Below, piece by piece: positions 9,592-18,029 of a stretch of 41,312 nt of DNA. The position numbers and the translations under genes were made by a program. This DNA comes from Pseudolabrys sp. (GTDB taxonomy: Bacteria; Pseudomonadota; Alphaproteobacteria; Rhizobiales; Xanthobacteraceae): contig JAICMO010000008.1 in NCBI GenBank assembly GCA_025929185.1, positions 1 through 41,312 on the forward strand. Reading direction: 5' to 3'. Numbering within the stretch: position 1 is the first letter of the stretch; each line of letters begins with the position of its first letter. Under the pieces are notes generated by a model. That model did no database searches. It was not told the DNA's origin and saw only the letters and a program-made list of their open reading frames with translations.

Positions 9592-10909
9592 TGACGCCGT
9601 AGCGGAACTTCAGATCGTTGGCGGGGGTGAGGCTGCGAAACATGTCGAGCAGGTGTCCGGCAATCGTCACTTCGCTCACCGCGTAGGTGCGCCGGCCGTT
9701 CTCGATCCAGAAGCCGGAGGCGCCTCGGCTGTAATCGCCGGTCACCATGTTGACGCCCATGCCGATCAGGTCGGTGACGTAGAAACCGTCCGCGATGTCA
9801 GAGATGAGTTCTTCCGGCGTTTGCCGGCCCGGCTCGAGATGCAAGTTGGTCGGACCGGGCGAGGGCGCCGACGAGACGCCGCGGTGCGCATGGCCTGTCG
9901 TCGCGAGATCGAGCTCGCGCGCGGTCGCGCAATCGAGCAGCCACGAGCGCAGAAACCCATTTTCGACGAGGGCGAGGCGGCGCGCGCCAATTCCCTCGCC
10001 ATCGAACGGCCGCGAGCGCTGCCCGCGTTTGCGCAAGGGATCGTCGATGATACTGATGCCATCCCCAAACAACTTCTCGCCCATCTTCTCCATGAGAAAG
10101 CTTGTCTGGCGCGCGATTGCTGCGCCGTTCGCCGCGCTCGCAAGATGCGAGACCAGCGAACCGGCAACGCGCGGATCGAACACCACGGGCACCTTGCGTG
10201 TCGAAACTTTGCGCGGATTGAGCCTCTCCACGGCGCGCTCGCCGGCGGTGCGGCCGATTTTTTCCGGGCTCTCGAGATCGGAAAGATGCAGCGCGGACGA
10301 AAAATCGTAGTCGCGCTCCATGCCCGTACCTTCGCCGGCGATTGCCGTCATCGAGATGCCGTGACGCGAAGCAAGATAAGCGCCGCGAAATCCGTGGCTG
10401 GTAACCAGGACCATGCCGCCGATTCCGGCTGAGGCGGAAGCGCCGCCTGACTTGGTGACACCTTTGACGGCCAACCCGGCCTGTTCGGCCGTCCGCGCCA
10501 TTGATTCCATTTGCGCAACCGCCGGCATGTCGGCATCGAGCAGATCGAGATCGGGAAAATCGCGCGCTAACTGATCGACTTCGGCGAGGCCGGCGAACTT
10601 GTCCTCCGGCGCCGCGCGCGCCATGGCCACCGCGCGTTCGGCCAGGGCCTTGCTTCCATCGGAGGATAGATCGTTCGTCGAAACGACCGCCTGGCGGTGG
10701 CCGACGAGAACGCGCAGGCCGAGATCGTCACCCTCCGCGCGCTCGGATTCTTCAACGGCGCCGTCGCGCACTTCGATGGAAAGCGACATGCCGCGGACCG
10801 CCACGGCGTCGGCAGCGTCGGCGCCGGCCTTGCGGGCGGCCGCCACCAATCGCTGCGCGCGATCGGCGAGGGCAGATTGATCGAACAGAGGCGAGGAAGG
10901 AGCGCGCAT
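9545..10909 (-). CDS. pmbA: Metalloprotease TldE/PmbA family
   Basis: [64 protein letters not shown]; start at MRAPSSPLFD. Confidence 0.93.
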   Translation of the reverse strand: MRAPSSPLFDQSALADRAQRLVAAARKAGADAADAVAVRGMSLSIEVRDGAVEESERAEGDDLGLRVLVGHRQAVVSTNDLSSDGSKALAERAVAMARAAPEDKFAGLAEVDQLARDFPDLDLLDADMPAVAQMESMARTAEQAGLAVKGVTKSGGASASAGIGGMVLVTSHGFRGAYLASRHGISMTAIAGEGTGMERDYDFSSALHLSDLESPEKIGRTAGERAVERLNPRKVSTRKVPVVFDPRVAGSLVSHLASAANGAAIARQTSFLMEKMGEKLFGDGISIIDDPLRKRGQRSRPFDGEGIGARRLALVENGFLRSWLLDCATARELDLATTGHAHRGVSSAPSPGPTNLHLEPGRQTPEELISDIADGFYVTDLIGMGVNMVTGDYSRGASGFWIENGRRTYAVSEVTIAGHLLDMFRSLTPANDLKFRYGVNAPTVRLEGLTVAGQ

Positions 10910-11154
10910 GGTGAAAGAGCCCTCAAATGACGCGTTTGCGCGCAATGTGCAACCGCGGATCTCACAATTTGCGTCACCGTGGAAATATCTCGTCAATCAT
11001 GGATTTCAAGCTTGCGTCAATCATGCGACGCGAACGGCCGCGCCGCAGAAACGGTTAACCGAGAACCTTAAGCGGATTCCGGCGCAATTCTGCCAAGCTC
11101 TCACGCGTCGACCGGGCGCAATAAGTCCGGCGCGGGAGAGTTTTGAGGCGTCAA

Positions 11155-11727
11155 ATGCGAAGTGGCGGAATGCCCGCCGGGTCGAGCCGCGTCCTGCGGC
11201 TCGACCCGTTTGCCTTGCCGGTGCAATTCGCGGCGAACGATCCGGCGGCGGACGAGCGCATTCGGCACGTCGAACTGCATCGCGAACGCGTGGTGCTGCG
11301 GCGCGCCGTGCGCGGCATGTTGATGGCGCTCAACATGCCGATTTCCGCCTTCACCGGCGTCGCTATCCGCATGATCCCGCGTGAGGGCGCCAGCGACGCC
11401 GCGATCGCCGTCATCCTCGAACATCAAGACCCTTCTCTCGCCGTGCCGCTGCACGTCGCGACCGAAACCGACGAAGTCATGGCGCAGTGGCATGCATGGG
11501 GAAATGTGCTGGGCTTGCCGCTGCTGGTTACGGCGGCCGACGGCGAATTGTGCGAGCCGTTTGTGCGGCTCGGCCGCTTGCGCGTCGAACGTCCGCGCCC
11601 GCGCCGGCGCCGGCGGACTGCGCTCAAGTTCCGCCGTCCGTCGATTTCGATGCGCCGTGCGCCCGGAAAGATTACGGCTGTAACGCCCGTCCACCGCGGC
11701 GAACGCGAAATCATCGCGCGCAACTAA
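11155..11727 (+). CDS. DUF6101-like hypothetical protein
   Basis: Continuous frame with SSRVLRLDPFALPVQF...RHVELHRERVVLRRAVRGMLMALNMPISAFTGVAIRM; ATG 11155 with GAGG upstream. Confidence 0.65.
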   Translation: MRSGGMPAGSSRVLRLDPFALPVQFAANDPAADERIRHVELHRERVVLRRAVRGMLMALNMPISAFTGVAIRMIPREGASDAAIAVILEHQDPSLAVPLHVATETDEVMAQWHAWGNVLGLPLLVTAADGELCEPFVRLGRLRVERPRPRRRRRTALKFRRPSISMRRAPGKITAVTPVHRGEREIIARN

Positions 11728-11797
11728 GTCCGCTCCCTTGTCGCTTAAATGAAAAGCCGCGCCGAAAGGGCGCGGCTCCATTCGTGTCCGTCAATCG

Positions 11798-13042
11798 CTA
11801 CTTCCGCCAGCCCTTCATCGGCAGCTCGATTTTCGCGACCGCCCGGTCTTCCGGCCAGACGGAGACGTATTCCTTTCCGCGCAGCTGGATCAGGTAGGTT
11901 GAAGACAGAATGTTCTGCCCGGTGTTGTCGAATTTGACGCCGTTGTAACCGATCATCAATTGATCCTTCTTCAGATCGGTCGCCTTCAGCGCAGCCTGAA
12001 TTTTCGCGGGATCGGTCGAGCCCGCGCGGTTGATGGCGTCGGCCAGCACGAAGAAGGCCTGCATCCACCGCGCGCTGGTGTCGTCCAGGTCGCGGTGCGT
12101 CTTTGCCTTGAACATCTCGTTGACGATGTAGCTGTTGGTGCCGGGCTTGCCGGGCGCAAACGCGCTGCGGTCGATCACGCCCTGCGCGAGCGCGCCTGCA
12201 TTGGGAATGAACGCCGGGTCGGAAAAGCCGGAATCGTCGCCGATGATGATCGGCGGCAGGTAGTCCAGATTCTTCATCGTCTTCATGTAAAGGATGGCAT
12301 CGGCGGTGTAGCTCACGAAAATGACCGCGTCCGGTTTTGCGGTCTTGAGCTGCAACACCTGCGCGGTCACGTCCGAGCTGTTCGCATTGTACGGAATCCG
12401 CGCAGCGACTTTGATGTTCGCTTTCTTCGCGGCGTCGACAATGCTCGCGGCGACCGAGGTGCCGTAATCGGTGTTTTCGTTCACGACCGCGATGCTGTCG
12501 ATCTTGTGGCCCGCCTTTTTCATGTCGTTGAGAAATTCTGTGTAGGTCCTGGCGAAGTCGGGTGCGATCGGCGTGACCCGAAACGTCCACTTGAACCCGC
12601 GGCCGGTGATGTTCGCCGCGACCGAATCCGCCACCACGAACGGAATGCCCTGCCGCTCGGCGACGGCGGTCGCAACCAGCGACACCGAGGACTGATACGA
12701 GCCGAGCATCGCCGCGACGTGATCCTGCGTGATCAGGCGCAGCGTCTGTTGCTGGCCGACCTGCGGATTGCCTTGGTGATCCGCCTCATCGAGCACGATC
12801 TTCGCGCCGCCGAGATTGGGCAGCCCTGCGGTCGCGCCGAGCGGAAGATTTTTCAGCTCCGGATATTTGCCGTTGACGATCTCGGCGCCGAGATCGACGG
12901 CGGCCTTGGCCGATTGGCCGGCGCCGGCGGCATTGCCGGTGAGCGGATAGATGACGCCGATCTTCACGTCCGCGGCGCCGGCGGGCGCGATCATGGCGGA
13001 CGCGAGAAGCGCGGCGGCCGCAAGGCCGAGAATTCTTGTCAT
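11798..13042 (-). CDS. ABC transporter substrate-binding protein (branched-chain amino acid type)
   Basis: Signal peptide MTRILGLAAAALLASAMIAPAGAADVKIGVIYPLTGNAAGAGQSAKAAVDLG; no permease/ATPase genes next to it in the window. Confidence 0.92.
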   Translation of the reverse strand: MTRILGLAAAALLASAMIAPAGAADVKIGVIYPLTGNAAGAGQSAKAAVDLGAEIVNGKYPELKNLPLGATAGLPNLGGAKIVLDEADHQGNPQVGQQQTLRLITQDHVAAMLGSYQSSVSLVATAVAERQGIPFVVADSVAANITGRGFKWTFRVTPIAPDFARTYTEFLNDMKKAGHKIDSIAVVNENTDYGTSVAASIVDAAKKANIKVAARIPYNANSSDVTAQVLQLKTAKPDAVIFVSYTADAILYMKTMKNLDYLPPIIIGDDSGFSDPAFIPNAGALAQGVIDRSAFAPGKPGTNSYIVNEMFKAKTHRDLDDTSARWMQAFFVLADAINRAGSTDPAKIQAALKATDLKKDQLMIGYNGVKFDNTGQNILSSTYLIQLRGKEYVSVWPEDRAVAKIELPMKGWRK

Positions 13043-13190
13043 GCGAGCCTCCCTGGTCTGGGGGGCGTTGAATGGCCCCTCTGACAGGGACTTTACGCCG
13101 CCGTCCGCGCCGTTGTCAGCGGGCCGCTGGCGCCAAATCATTTTCCGGCCACTCGCTGTGCAATGGTCGTCCCAACGAAGACCGCGCGAG

Positions 13191-13829
13191 CTATTTTCGA
13201 TAAGCGGCCAGGAAGGCACGGACGGCCATGCCGACGACATGGTCGACGCGCTCGGGTGTCGGCGGTGGCGCAAAATTGAACAGCATCGGCTTTAAAATGG
13301 TGGCGTGGCAGCTTTCAATGAATTGCGCCGCCGCAACCTCGGAATCTTCGATCGTCAGTATCCCGGCCTCGACCTGCGCGCGCAGATAGGCGGCAAGCTT
13401 GGCGATGCCAACCGCAGGACCGGTCTCGTAAACCTTTCGGCCGAGATCCGGCATGCGCTCGGCAACCGCGATTACAGTTCGAAACGAGGAGAGGCGACCC
13501 GAATCGGCAATCGCGCGCACGAAGGCTTTGCCGTGCCGCAGCAGCACGCTATCGACATCATGGTCCCCGAGGTCGAAGTCGAACACGCCTTCGGCCTGCA
13601 TCGCGCATTCCCCGCGCACGATCGCGGCGAACAGCTCATCCTTGTCCTTGAAATAGACGTACAGGGTGCCTTTGGACACGCCGGCGGCCTTCGCAATGTC
13701 GCCCATGCTGGCGGCATCAAAGCCGCGCGAAAGGAACACCGAGCGCGCGCCGTCGATGATTTGGCGGCGCTTGGCGCTGTCCTCGGCCTCTGTCGGGCCC
13801 GGTGGAACCAGTTCGGCTAATTCAGACAT
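13191..13829 (-). CDS. TetR/AcrR family transcriptional regulator
   Basis: RRQIIDGARSVFLSRGFDAASMGDIAKAAGVSKGTLYVYFKDKDELFAAIV HTH; divergent from efflux genes. Confidence 0.95.
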   Translation of the reverse strand: MSELAELVPPGPTEAEDSAKRRQIIDGARSVFLSRGFDAASMGDIAKAAGVSKGTLYVYFKDKDELFAAIVRGECAMQAEGVFDFDLGDHDVDSVLLRHGKAFVRAIADSGRLSSFRTVIAVAERMPDLGRKVYETGPAVGIAKLAAYLRAQVEAGILTIEDSEVAAAQFIESCHATILKPMLFNFAPPPTPERVDHVVGMAVRAFLAAYRK

Positions 13830-13896
13830 AGCGGACGCTCCTCTCGATGCCTCCGGAACCTCGTAAGGCCTCCCCCGGCCTTACACTTTGGACTAA

Positions 13897-13989
13897 TGAC
13901 CGAACCGTTCGGTCAAAAAACGATTGACTCCGTCATAGGCGAATATATTTTGACCGAACCGTTTGGTCAATGACCGATCGGTTCGATTC
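13897..13989. promoter_or_regulatory. Probable TetR operator cluster: two near-identical 19-bp palindromes plus a degenerate third
   Basis: TGACCGAACCGTTCGGTCA (13897-13915), TGACCGAACCGTTTGGTCA (13951-13969), TGACCGATCGGTTCGAT from 13971; between divergent tetR and emrA-like genes. Confidence 0.85.
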
Positions 13990-14000
13990 GGAGTTACCCT

Positions 14001-15353
14001 ATGCAATTAGAAAGCGCTGCAAAAGAAGAAATTTCCTCGACCGGCACGCGGCTGGTTGGCGCACGAGGCGCTATGGCCGCTCAGCGGGTCAGGGCGATCC
14101 ATCTCGCCGCGGTCACAGAACGCCGCGACGACGAAGCGAATGGTCCTGCCGCGGAAGCAACACCGCAGTTCGCGCCAGCCGAGAATGAGCCCGCAGCGCG
14201 CCAGGCGAACCGGCCGGCGTCCGACGTCGTCCCCGCCGAAGCGAAGACCGCGCCCCGGCGCAGTCGGCGCAAACTGGCGCTGATCGGGGCGGGGGCTGTG
14301 ATCGCCGTCGCCGCCGGCGGCTGGTTCGGTTACGACTACGTGACCGTGGGCCGCTATCTGGTGACAACCAACGACGCCTATGTGCGCACGGATGCGACCA
14401 CGCTTGCCGCCAAGGTCGCCGGCTATGTCTCGGCGATCGGCGTTGCCGACAACACGTTCGTCCATGCCGGGCAGGTGATCGCGCGGATCGATGACGGCGA
14501 CTATCGGCTCGCCGTCGCCTCGGCGCGCGACAAGGTGCAGACGCAACAGGCGGCCGTCGATCGCATCGGCAAGCAAATTCCGGCGCAGCAGGCTGCGGTC
14601 GAGCAGGCGCGGGCGCAACTCGCCTCCGCCCAAGCCTCCGCAACGCGTTGGCAATCGGAGTTCGAGCGCCAGCAGGCGCTCGCCGGAAAGGAATTTGCCA
14701 GCCAGCAGACACTCGAGCAGACGCGGGCGAGCCGCGACCAGGCGCTTGCTGGCGTAAAGAGCGCCGAAGCTGCCATCGACGCCGCCGCTGCCAACGTCGA
14801 CGTTCTCAAGGCGCAGCAGCAGGAGGCGTTGCAGCAGTTACAGGAGCTCAAGACCGCGCTTGCGAAGGCCGAGCGCGACCTGTCCTTTACGTTGATCCGC
14901 GCGCCGATCGACGGGGTGCTCGGCAACCGTGCCATGCAGGTCGGCGACTACGTGCAGCCGGGCACGCGGCTCGCCAGCCTCGTTCCGCTCGACGAAGTCT
15001 ACATCGATGCCAATTTCAAGGAGACGCAACTCGCGCGCGTGCGCGCCGGTCAGCCGGTCAACGTGAGTGTCGATGCATTGCCGGGCAAGGAGATCGAGGG
15101 TGAAGTCGCCAGCATCTCGCCAGCCTCCGGCGCGGTATTTTCGCTGCTGCCGCCCGACAACGCGACCGGCAACTTCACCAAGATCGTGCAGCGTCTGCCG
15201 GTGCGCATCCAGTTGCCGCCGGACGTGACCGTTCGCCGCGTGCTGCGGCCGGGCATGTCGGTCGTGGTCAGCGTGAATACCAAGCCGCAGGCGTCGGTTG
15301 CAGATCGCGACTCGCGGCTCGCGCAAGACACCAATCGCCCATTCCGCTGGTGA
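14001..15353 (+). CDS. HlyD/EmrA-family membrane fusion protein
   Basis: GGWFGYDYVTVGRYLVTTNDAYVRTDATTLAAKVAGYVSAIGVADNTFVHAGQVIARIDDGDY; coiled-coil; VGDYVQPGTRLASLVPLDEVYIDANFKETQL. Confidence 0.95.
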   Translation: MQLESAAKEEISSTGTRLVGARGAMAAQRVRAIHLAAVTERRDDEANGPAAEATPQFAPAENEPAARQANRPASDVVPAEAKTAPRRSRRKLALIGAGAVIAVAAGGWFGYDYVTVGRYLVTTNDAYVRTDATTLAAKVAGYVSAIGVADNTFVHAGQVIARIDDGDYRLAVASARDKVQTQQAAVDRIGKQIPAQQAAVEQARAQLASAQASATRWQSEFERQQALAGKEFASQQTLEQTRASRDQALAGVKSAEAAIDAAAANVDVLKAQQQEALQQLQELKTALAKAERDLSFTLIRAPIDGVLGNRAMQVGDYVQPGTRLASLVPLDEVYIDANFKETQLARVRAGQPVNVSVDALPGKEIEGEVASISPASGAVFSLLPPDNATGNFTKIVQRLPVRIQLPPDVTVRRVLRPGMSVVVSVNTKPQASVADRDSRLAQDTNRPFRW

Positions 15354-15359
15354 TCGGCC

Positions 15360-16961
15360 ATGAGTTCGGCCACCACCATGGACGCGCTTCCGGTTGCCGC
15401 CCGGTCCCCGACGGGTGGCGCCGGAGGCGCGGATCAACTGACGCCCCGCCGTCTGCTCGCCTTCGTGGCGATGTGCTTCGGCATGTTCATGGCGTTTCTC
15501 GACATCCAGATCGTGTCCGCCTCGCTCGCAGAAATTCAGGCCGGACTTTCCGCCTCGGCCGATGAAATTCCGTGGGTACAGACCGCGTATCTGGTCGCGG
15601 AGGTCGTCGCCATACCTCTCTCGGGCTTCCTTTCGCGCGCGCTCGGCACGAAAGTCCTGTTCACCGTTTCAGCGGCCGGCTTTACCTTCGCCAGCCTCAT
15701 GTGCGGCCTGAGCTCGTCGATCCACACGATGATGGTGTGGCGCGCGCTGCAAGGCTTCATCGGCGGCGGCATGGTGCCGACCGTCTTTGCCTCCGCCTAT
15801 CTGATTTTTCCGGGCCCCCGGCAGAAATACGTCGCGCCTGTGGTGGGTTTGATCGCAACGCTCGCGCCGACAATCGGGCCGACGATCGGCGGTTACGTGA
15901 CAGACGCGCTTTCCTGGCACTGGCTGTTCTTTATCAATATCGTGCCGGGCATCATCGTGACCGCCGCCACGTTCATGCTGGTCGATTTCGACAAGCCCGA
16001 CCACTCGCTGCTCAACAATTTCGACTGGTGGGGTCTCCTGAGCATGGCCGGTTTCCTCGGTTCGCTCGAATACGTGCTGGAGGAGGGGCCGCGCTACGAT
16101 TGGTTCGACGATCGGACGATCACGCTGCTCGCCATTGTAGCGGCGCTGTCGGCAGTCGGTTTCTTCGCGCGCGTGCTGACGGCGCGCGTGCCGATCGTCG
16201 ATTTGCGCGCGTTTCTCAACCGCAATTTCGCCCTCGGCAGCCTATTCTCGTTCGTGCTTGGCATCGGACTCTACGGACTGACCTACATCTATCCCGTCTA
16301 TCTCGCGCAAATTCGCGGCTACGATTCGCTGATGATCGGCCGGACCTTGTTCGTCTCGGGACTGACGATGTTCATATGCGCGCCGATTGCCGGACAGCTC
16401 AGCCAGCGCCTCGATCCGCGGTACCTGCTGATGAGCGGCTTCGTGCTGTTCGCCATCGGCACCTGGCAGATGACGTATGTGACGAGCGACTGGGATTTCT
16501 GGGAGCTGTTATGGCCGCAAATCTTCCGCGGCGTCGGGCTGATGTTTTCGATTGTGCCCGTGACCAACACCGCGCTCGGCACGCTTACGCCGGAGCGCAT
16601 GAAGAATGCGTCAGGCCTTTTCAATCTGATGCGCAATCTGGGCGGCGCGATCGGCCTTGCCGCAATCAACACGGTGATCAACGATCGGATGGACCTGCAT
16701 CTTGCCCGCCTGCACGAGGCGGTGACATGGTCCCGCGGCCCGGCCGTGGAGTCGCTCGCCAATCTCACCGCGCATTTTCAGGGCTCCGATGCACACATGA
16801 TGGCGCTCAAACAGATGATGGCGATGGTGCGCCGGCAGGCGGCGGTGATGAGCTTCGCCGACGTGTTCCTGATGTTGACCGTGTTGTTTTTCGGTCTCGC
16901 CGCGCTCGGCATCATCATGAAGCGGCCGGCGCCGGCGGCCGCCGATGCGGCCGGGCATTAG
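15360..16961 (+). CDS. DHA2/EmrB-QacA family MFS efflux transporter
   Basis: FMAFLDIQIVSASLAEIQAGLSASADEIPWVQTAYLVAEVVAIPLSGFLSRALGTK; multi-TM; 7 bp after the EmrA-like gene. Confidence 0.95.
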   Translation: MSSATTMDALPVAARSPTGGAGGADQLTPRRLLAFVAMCFGMFMAFLDIQIVSASLAEIQAGLSASADEIPWVQTAYLVAEVVAIPLSGFLSRALGTKVLFTVSAAGFTFASLMCGLSSSIHTMMVWRALQGFIGGGMVPTVFASAYLIFPGPRQKYVAPVVGLIATLAPTIGPTIGGYVTDALSWHWLFFINIVPGIIVTAATFMLVDFDKPDHSLLNNFDWWGLLSMAGFLGSLEYVLEEGPRYDWFDDRTITLLAIVAALSAVGFFARVLTARVPIVDLRAFLNRNFALGSLFSFVLGIGLYGLTYIYPVYLAQIRGYDSLMIGRTLFVSGLTMFICAPIAGQLSQRLDPRYLLMSGFVLFAIGTWQMTYVTSDWDFWELLWPQIFRGVGLMFSIVPVTNTALGTLTPERMKNASGLFNLMRNLGGAIGLAAINTVINDRMDLHLARLHEAVTWSRGPAVESLANLTAHFQGSDAHMMALKQMMAMVRRQAAVMSFADVFLMLTVLFFGLAALGIIMKRPAPAAADAAGH

Positions 16962-17073
16962 CGCTAGAGTCGGTCCGAAATACATCCGCTCGGGCTCATG
17001 CGCGCGAGGTGCTGTGGCGAAATGGACGTCCAATCATGTGGAAAATGACCGCTTATTGTGGAGTAATTTTATG

Positions 17074-17102
17074 TTTACGTTTTGTTCCGTTCGGGATATT
17101 AT
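17074..17102 (+). promoter_or_regulatory. Possible sigma70-like promoter for the 17194/17456 gene pair
   Basis: TTTACG (17074-17079), 17-bp spacer, TATTAT (17097-17102) in an AT-richer intergenic stretch; motif match only. Confidence 0.3.
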
Positions 17103-17193
17103 TCGTTAATAGTTAGATGTGCGGAGTGTTACTCCACTGAGTCGAGGCCGATTCGTTCCGCGTATCCGACTCAAAAACAAAAAAGGATGCGCG

Positions 17194-17451
17194 ATGCTGC
17201 GATTGAAAGTGAAACCTATTGGCGAGGGCCTCCATCCAAGCGAGACCTTCGTGTCCGTTGAAACAAGGGATGGTACTCAGGATTTGGTCGTTAGCCCTAG
17301 TGCAATCCAAGCAAGTTCGGTCGCTGTGGGCTGGCCTGTCGGGAAGGAAGGTTCTTATTTGTTGGTCGAGTTGCCGACACCTACGACGTTAGGTTCGCAA
17401 CGAGTTTGGGTCAGCAAAGACGAATTAGTTAAAGAAAAACGCGCGCGCTAG
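17194..17451 (+). CDS. Hypothetical 85-aa protein, first gene of a two-gene unit with the dCTP-deaminase-like gene
   Basis: ATG 17194 preceded by AAAAAGGATGCGCG (RBS-like AAGGA); MLRLKVKPIGEGLHPSETFVSVETRDGTQDLVVSPSAIQASSVAVGWPVGKEGSYLLVELPTPTTLGSQRVWVSKDELVKEKRAR; stop 4 nt before the next start. Confidence 0.7.
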   Translation: MLRLKVKPIGEGLHPSETFVSVETRDGTQDLVVSPSAIQASSVAVGWPVGKEGSYLLVELPTPTTLGSQRVWVSKDELVKEKRAR

Positions 17452-17455
17452 GGGC

Positions 17456-18004
17456 ATGATCTTTCCGGATCGAGAAATAAAAATCGCGCTAAAAAAGAAG
17501 CTGATCACAATTGATCCGGCTCCAAATAGCAGCGCGTACGCTTCAACCAGTGTTGATTTAACTCTCGATCCCCTCTTGAGAATTTTTAGAAATACCGGCC
17601 CCGGCGTCATCATTGACCCAGGATTACCCGGATATCAGGTTAAACAGTTACTAAATGGAGTGACCGATCCTTTCACGATCCCAGTTGGCGGGTGGGATTT
17701 TCCGCGTGGCACGTTGGTACTTGGATGGACCAAGGAACGGGTCGAGTTAAATCTAAAGGCAAAGCTTGCTGCTCGCGTCGAAGGAAAGAGTAGTCTCGCG
17801 CGTCTTGGGCTAGGGATACATATTACTGCTCCCACGATCCACGCAGGATTTGTCGGTACGATTCAACTCGAAATGTTTAATCATGGGCCGAACCTTATCA
17901 AATTGCGGCCAGATATGCCGATTTGTCAGCTTATCTTTGAAATGACTAAGGGTGTGCCTGAGAAGGCCTACAAAGGACAATTCTCGGGACAAAAGGCTAG
18001 TTGA
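17456..18004 (+). CDS. dCTP deaminase / dUTPase-superfamily protein
   Basis: N-terminus MIFPDREIKIAL..., STSVDLTLDPLLRIFR, VEGKSSLARLGLGIHITAPTIHAGFVGTIQLEMFNHGPNLIKLRPDMPICQLIFE, C-terminal YKGQFSGQ; retains the SSLAR motif and the Glu aligned with E. coli Dcd E138 (LEMFN vs LEFYN). Confidence 0.88.
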   Translation: MIFPDREIKIALKKKLITIDPAPNSSAYASTSVDLTLDPLLRIFRNTGPGVIIDPGLPGYQVKQLLNGVTDPFTIPVGGWDFPRGTLVLGWTKERVELNLKAKLAARVEGKSSLARLGLGIHITAPTIHAGFVGTIQLEMFNHGPNLIKLRPDMPICQLIFEMTKGVPEKAYKGQFSGQKAS

Positions 18005-18029
18005 TCATTTGCGGAAATGAGTGGTTCGC

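Noticed and set aside
17446-17470. GCTAGGGGCATGATCTTTCCGGA at the dcd-like start resembles the AGGGCATGATC-type dispersed repeat arm seen at 24074
   Set aside because: ATGATCTTTCCGGATCGAGAAATA simply encodes MIFPDREI, the expected N-terminus of the dCTP deaminase family (cf. MxxxDRDI), and no partner arm was found downstream.
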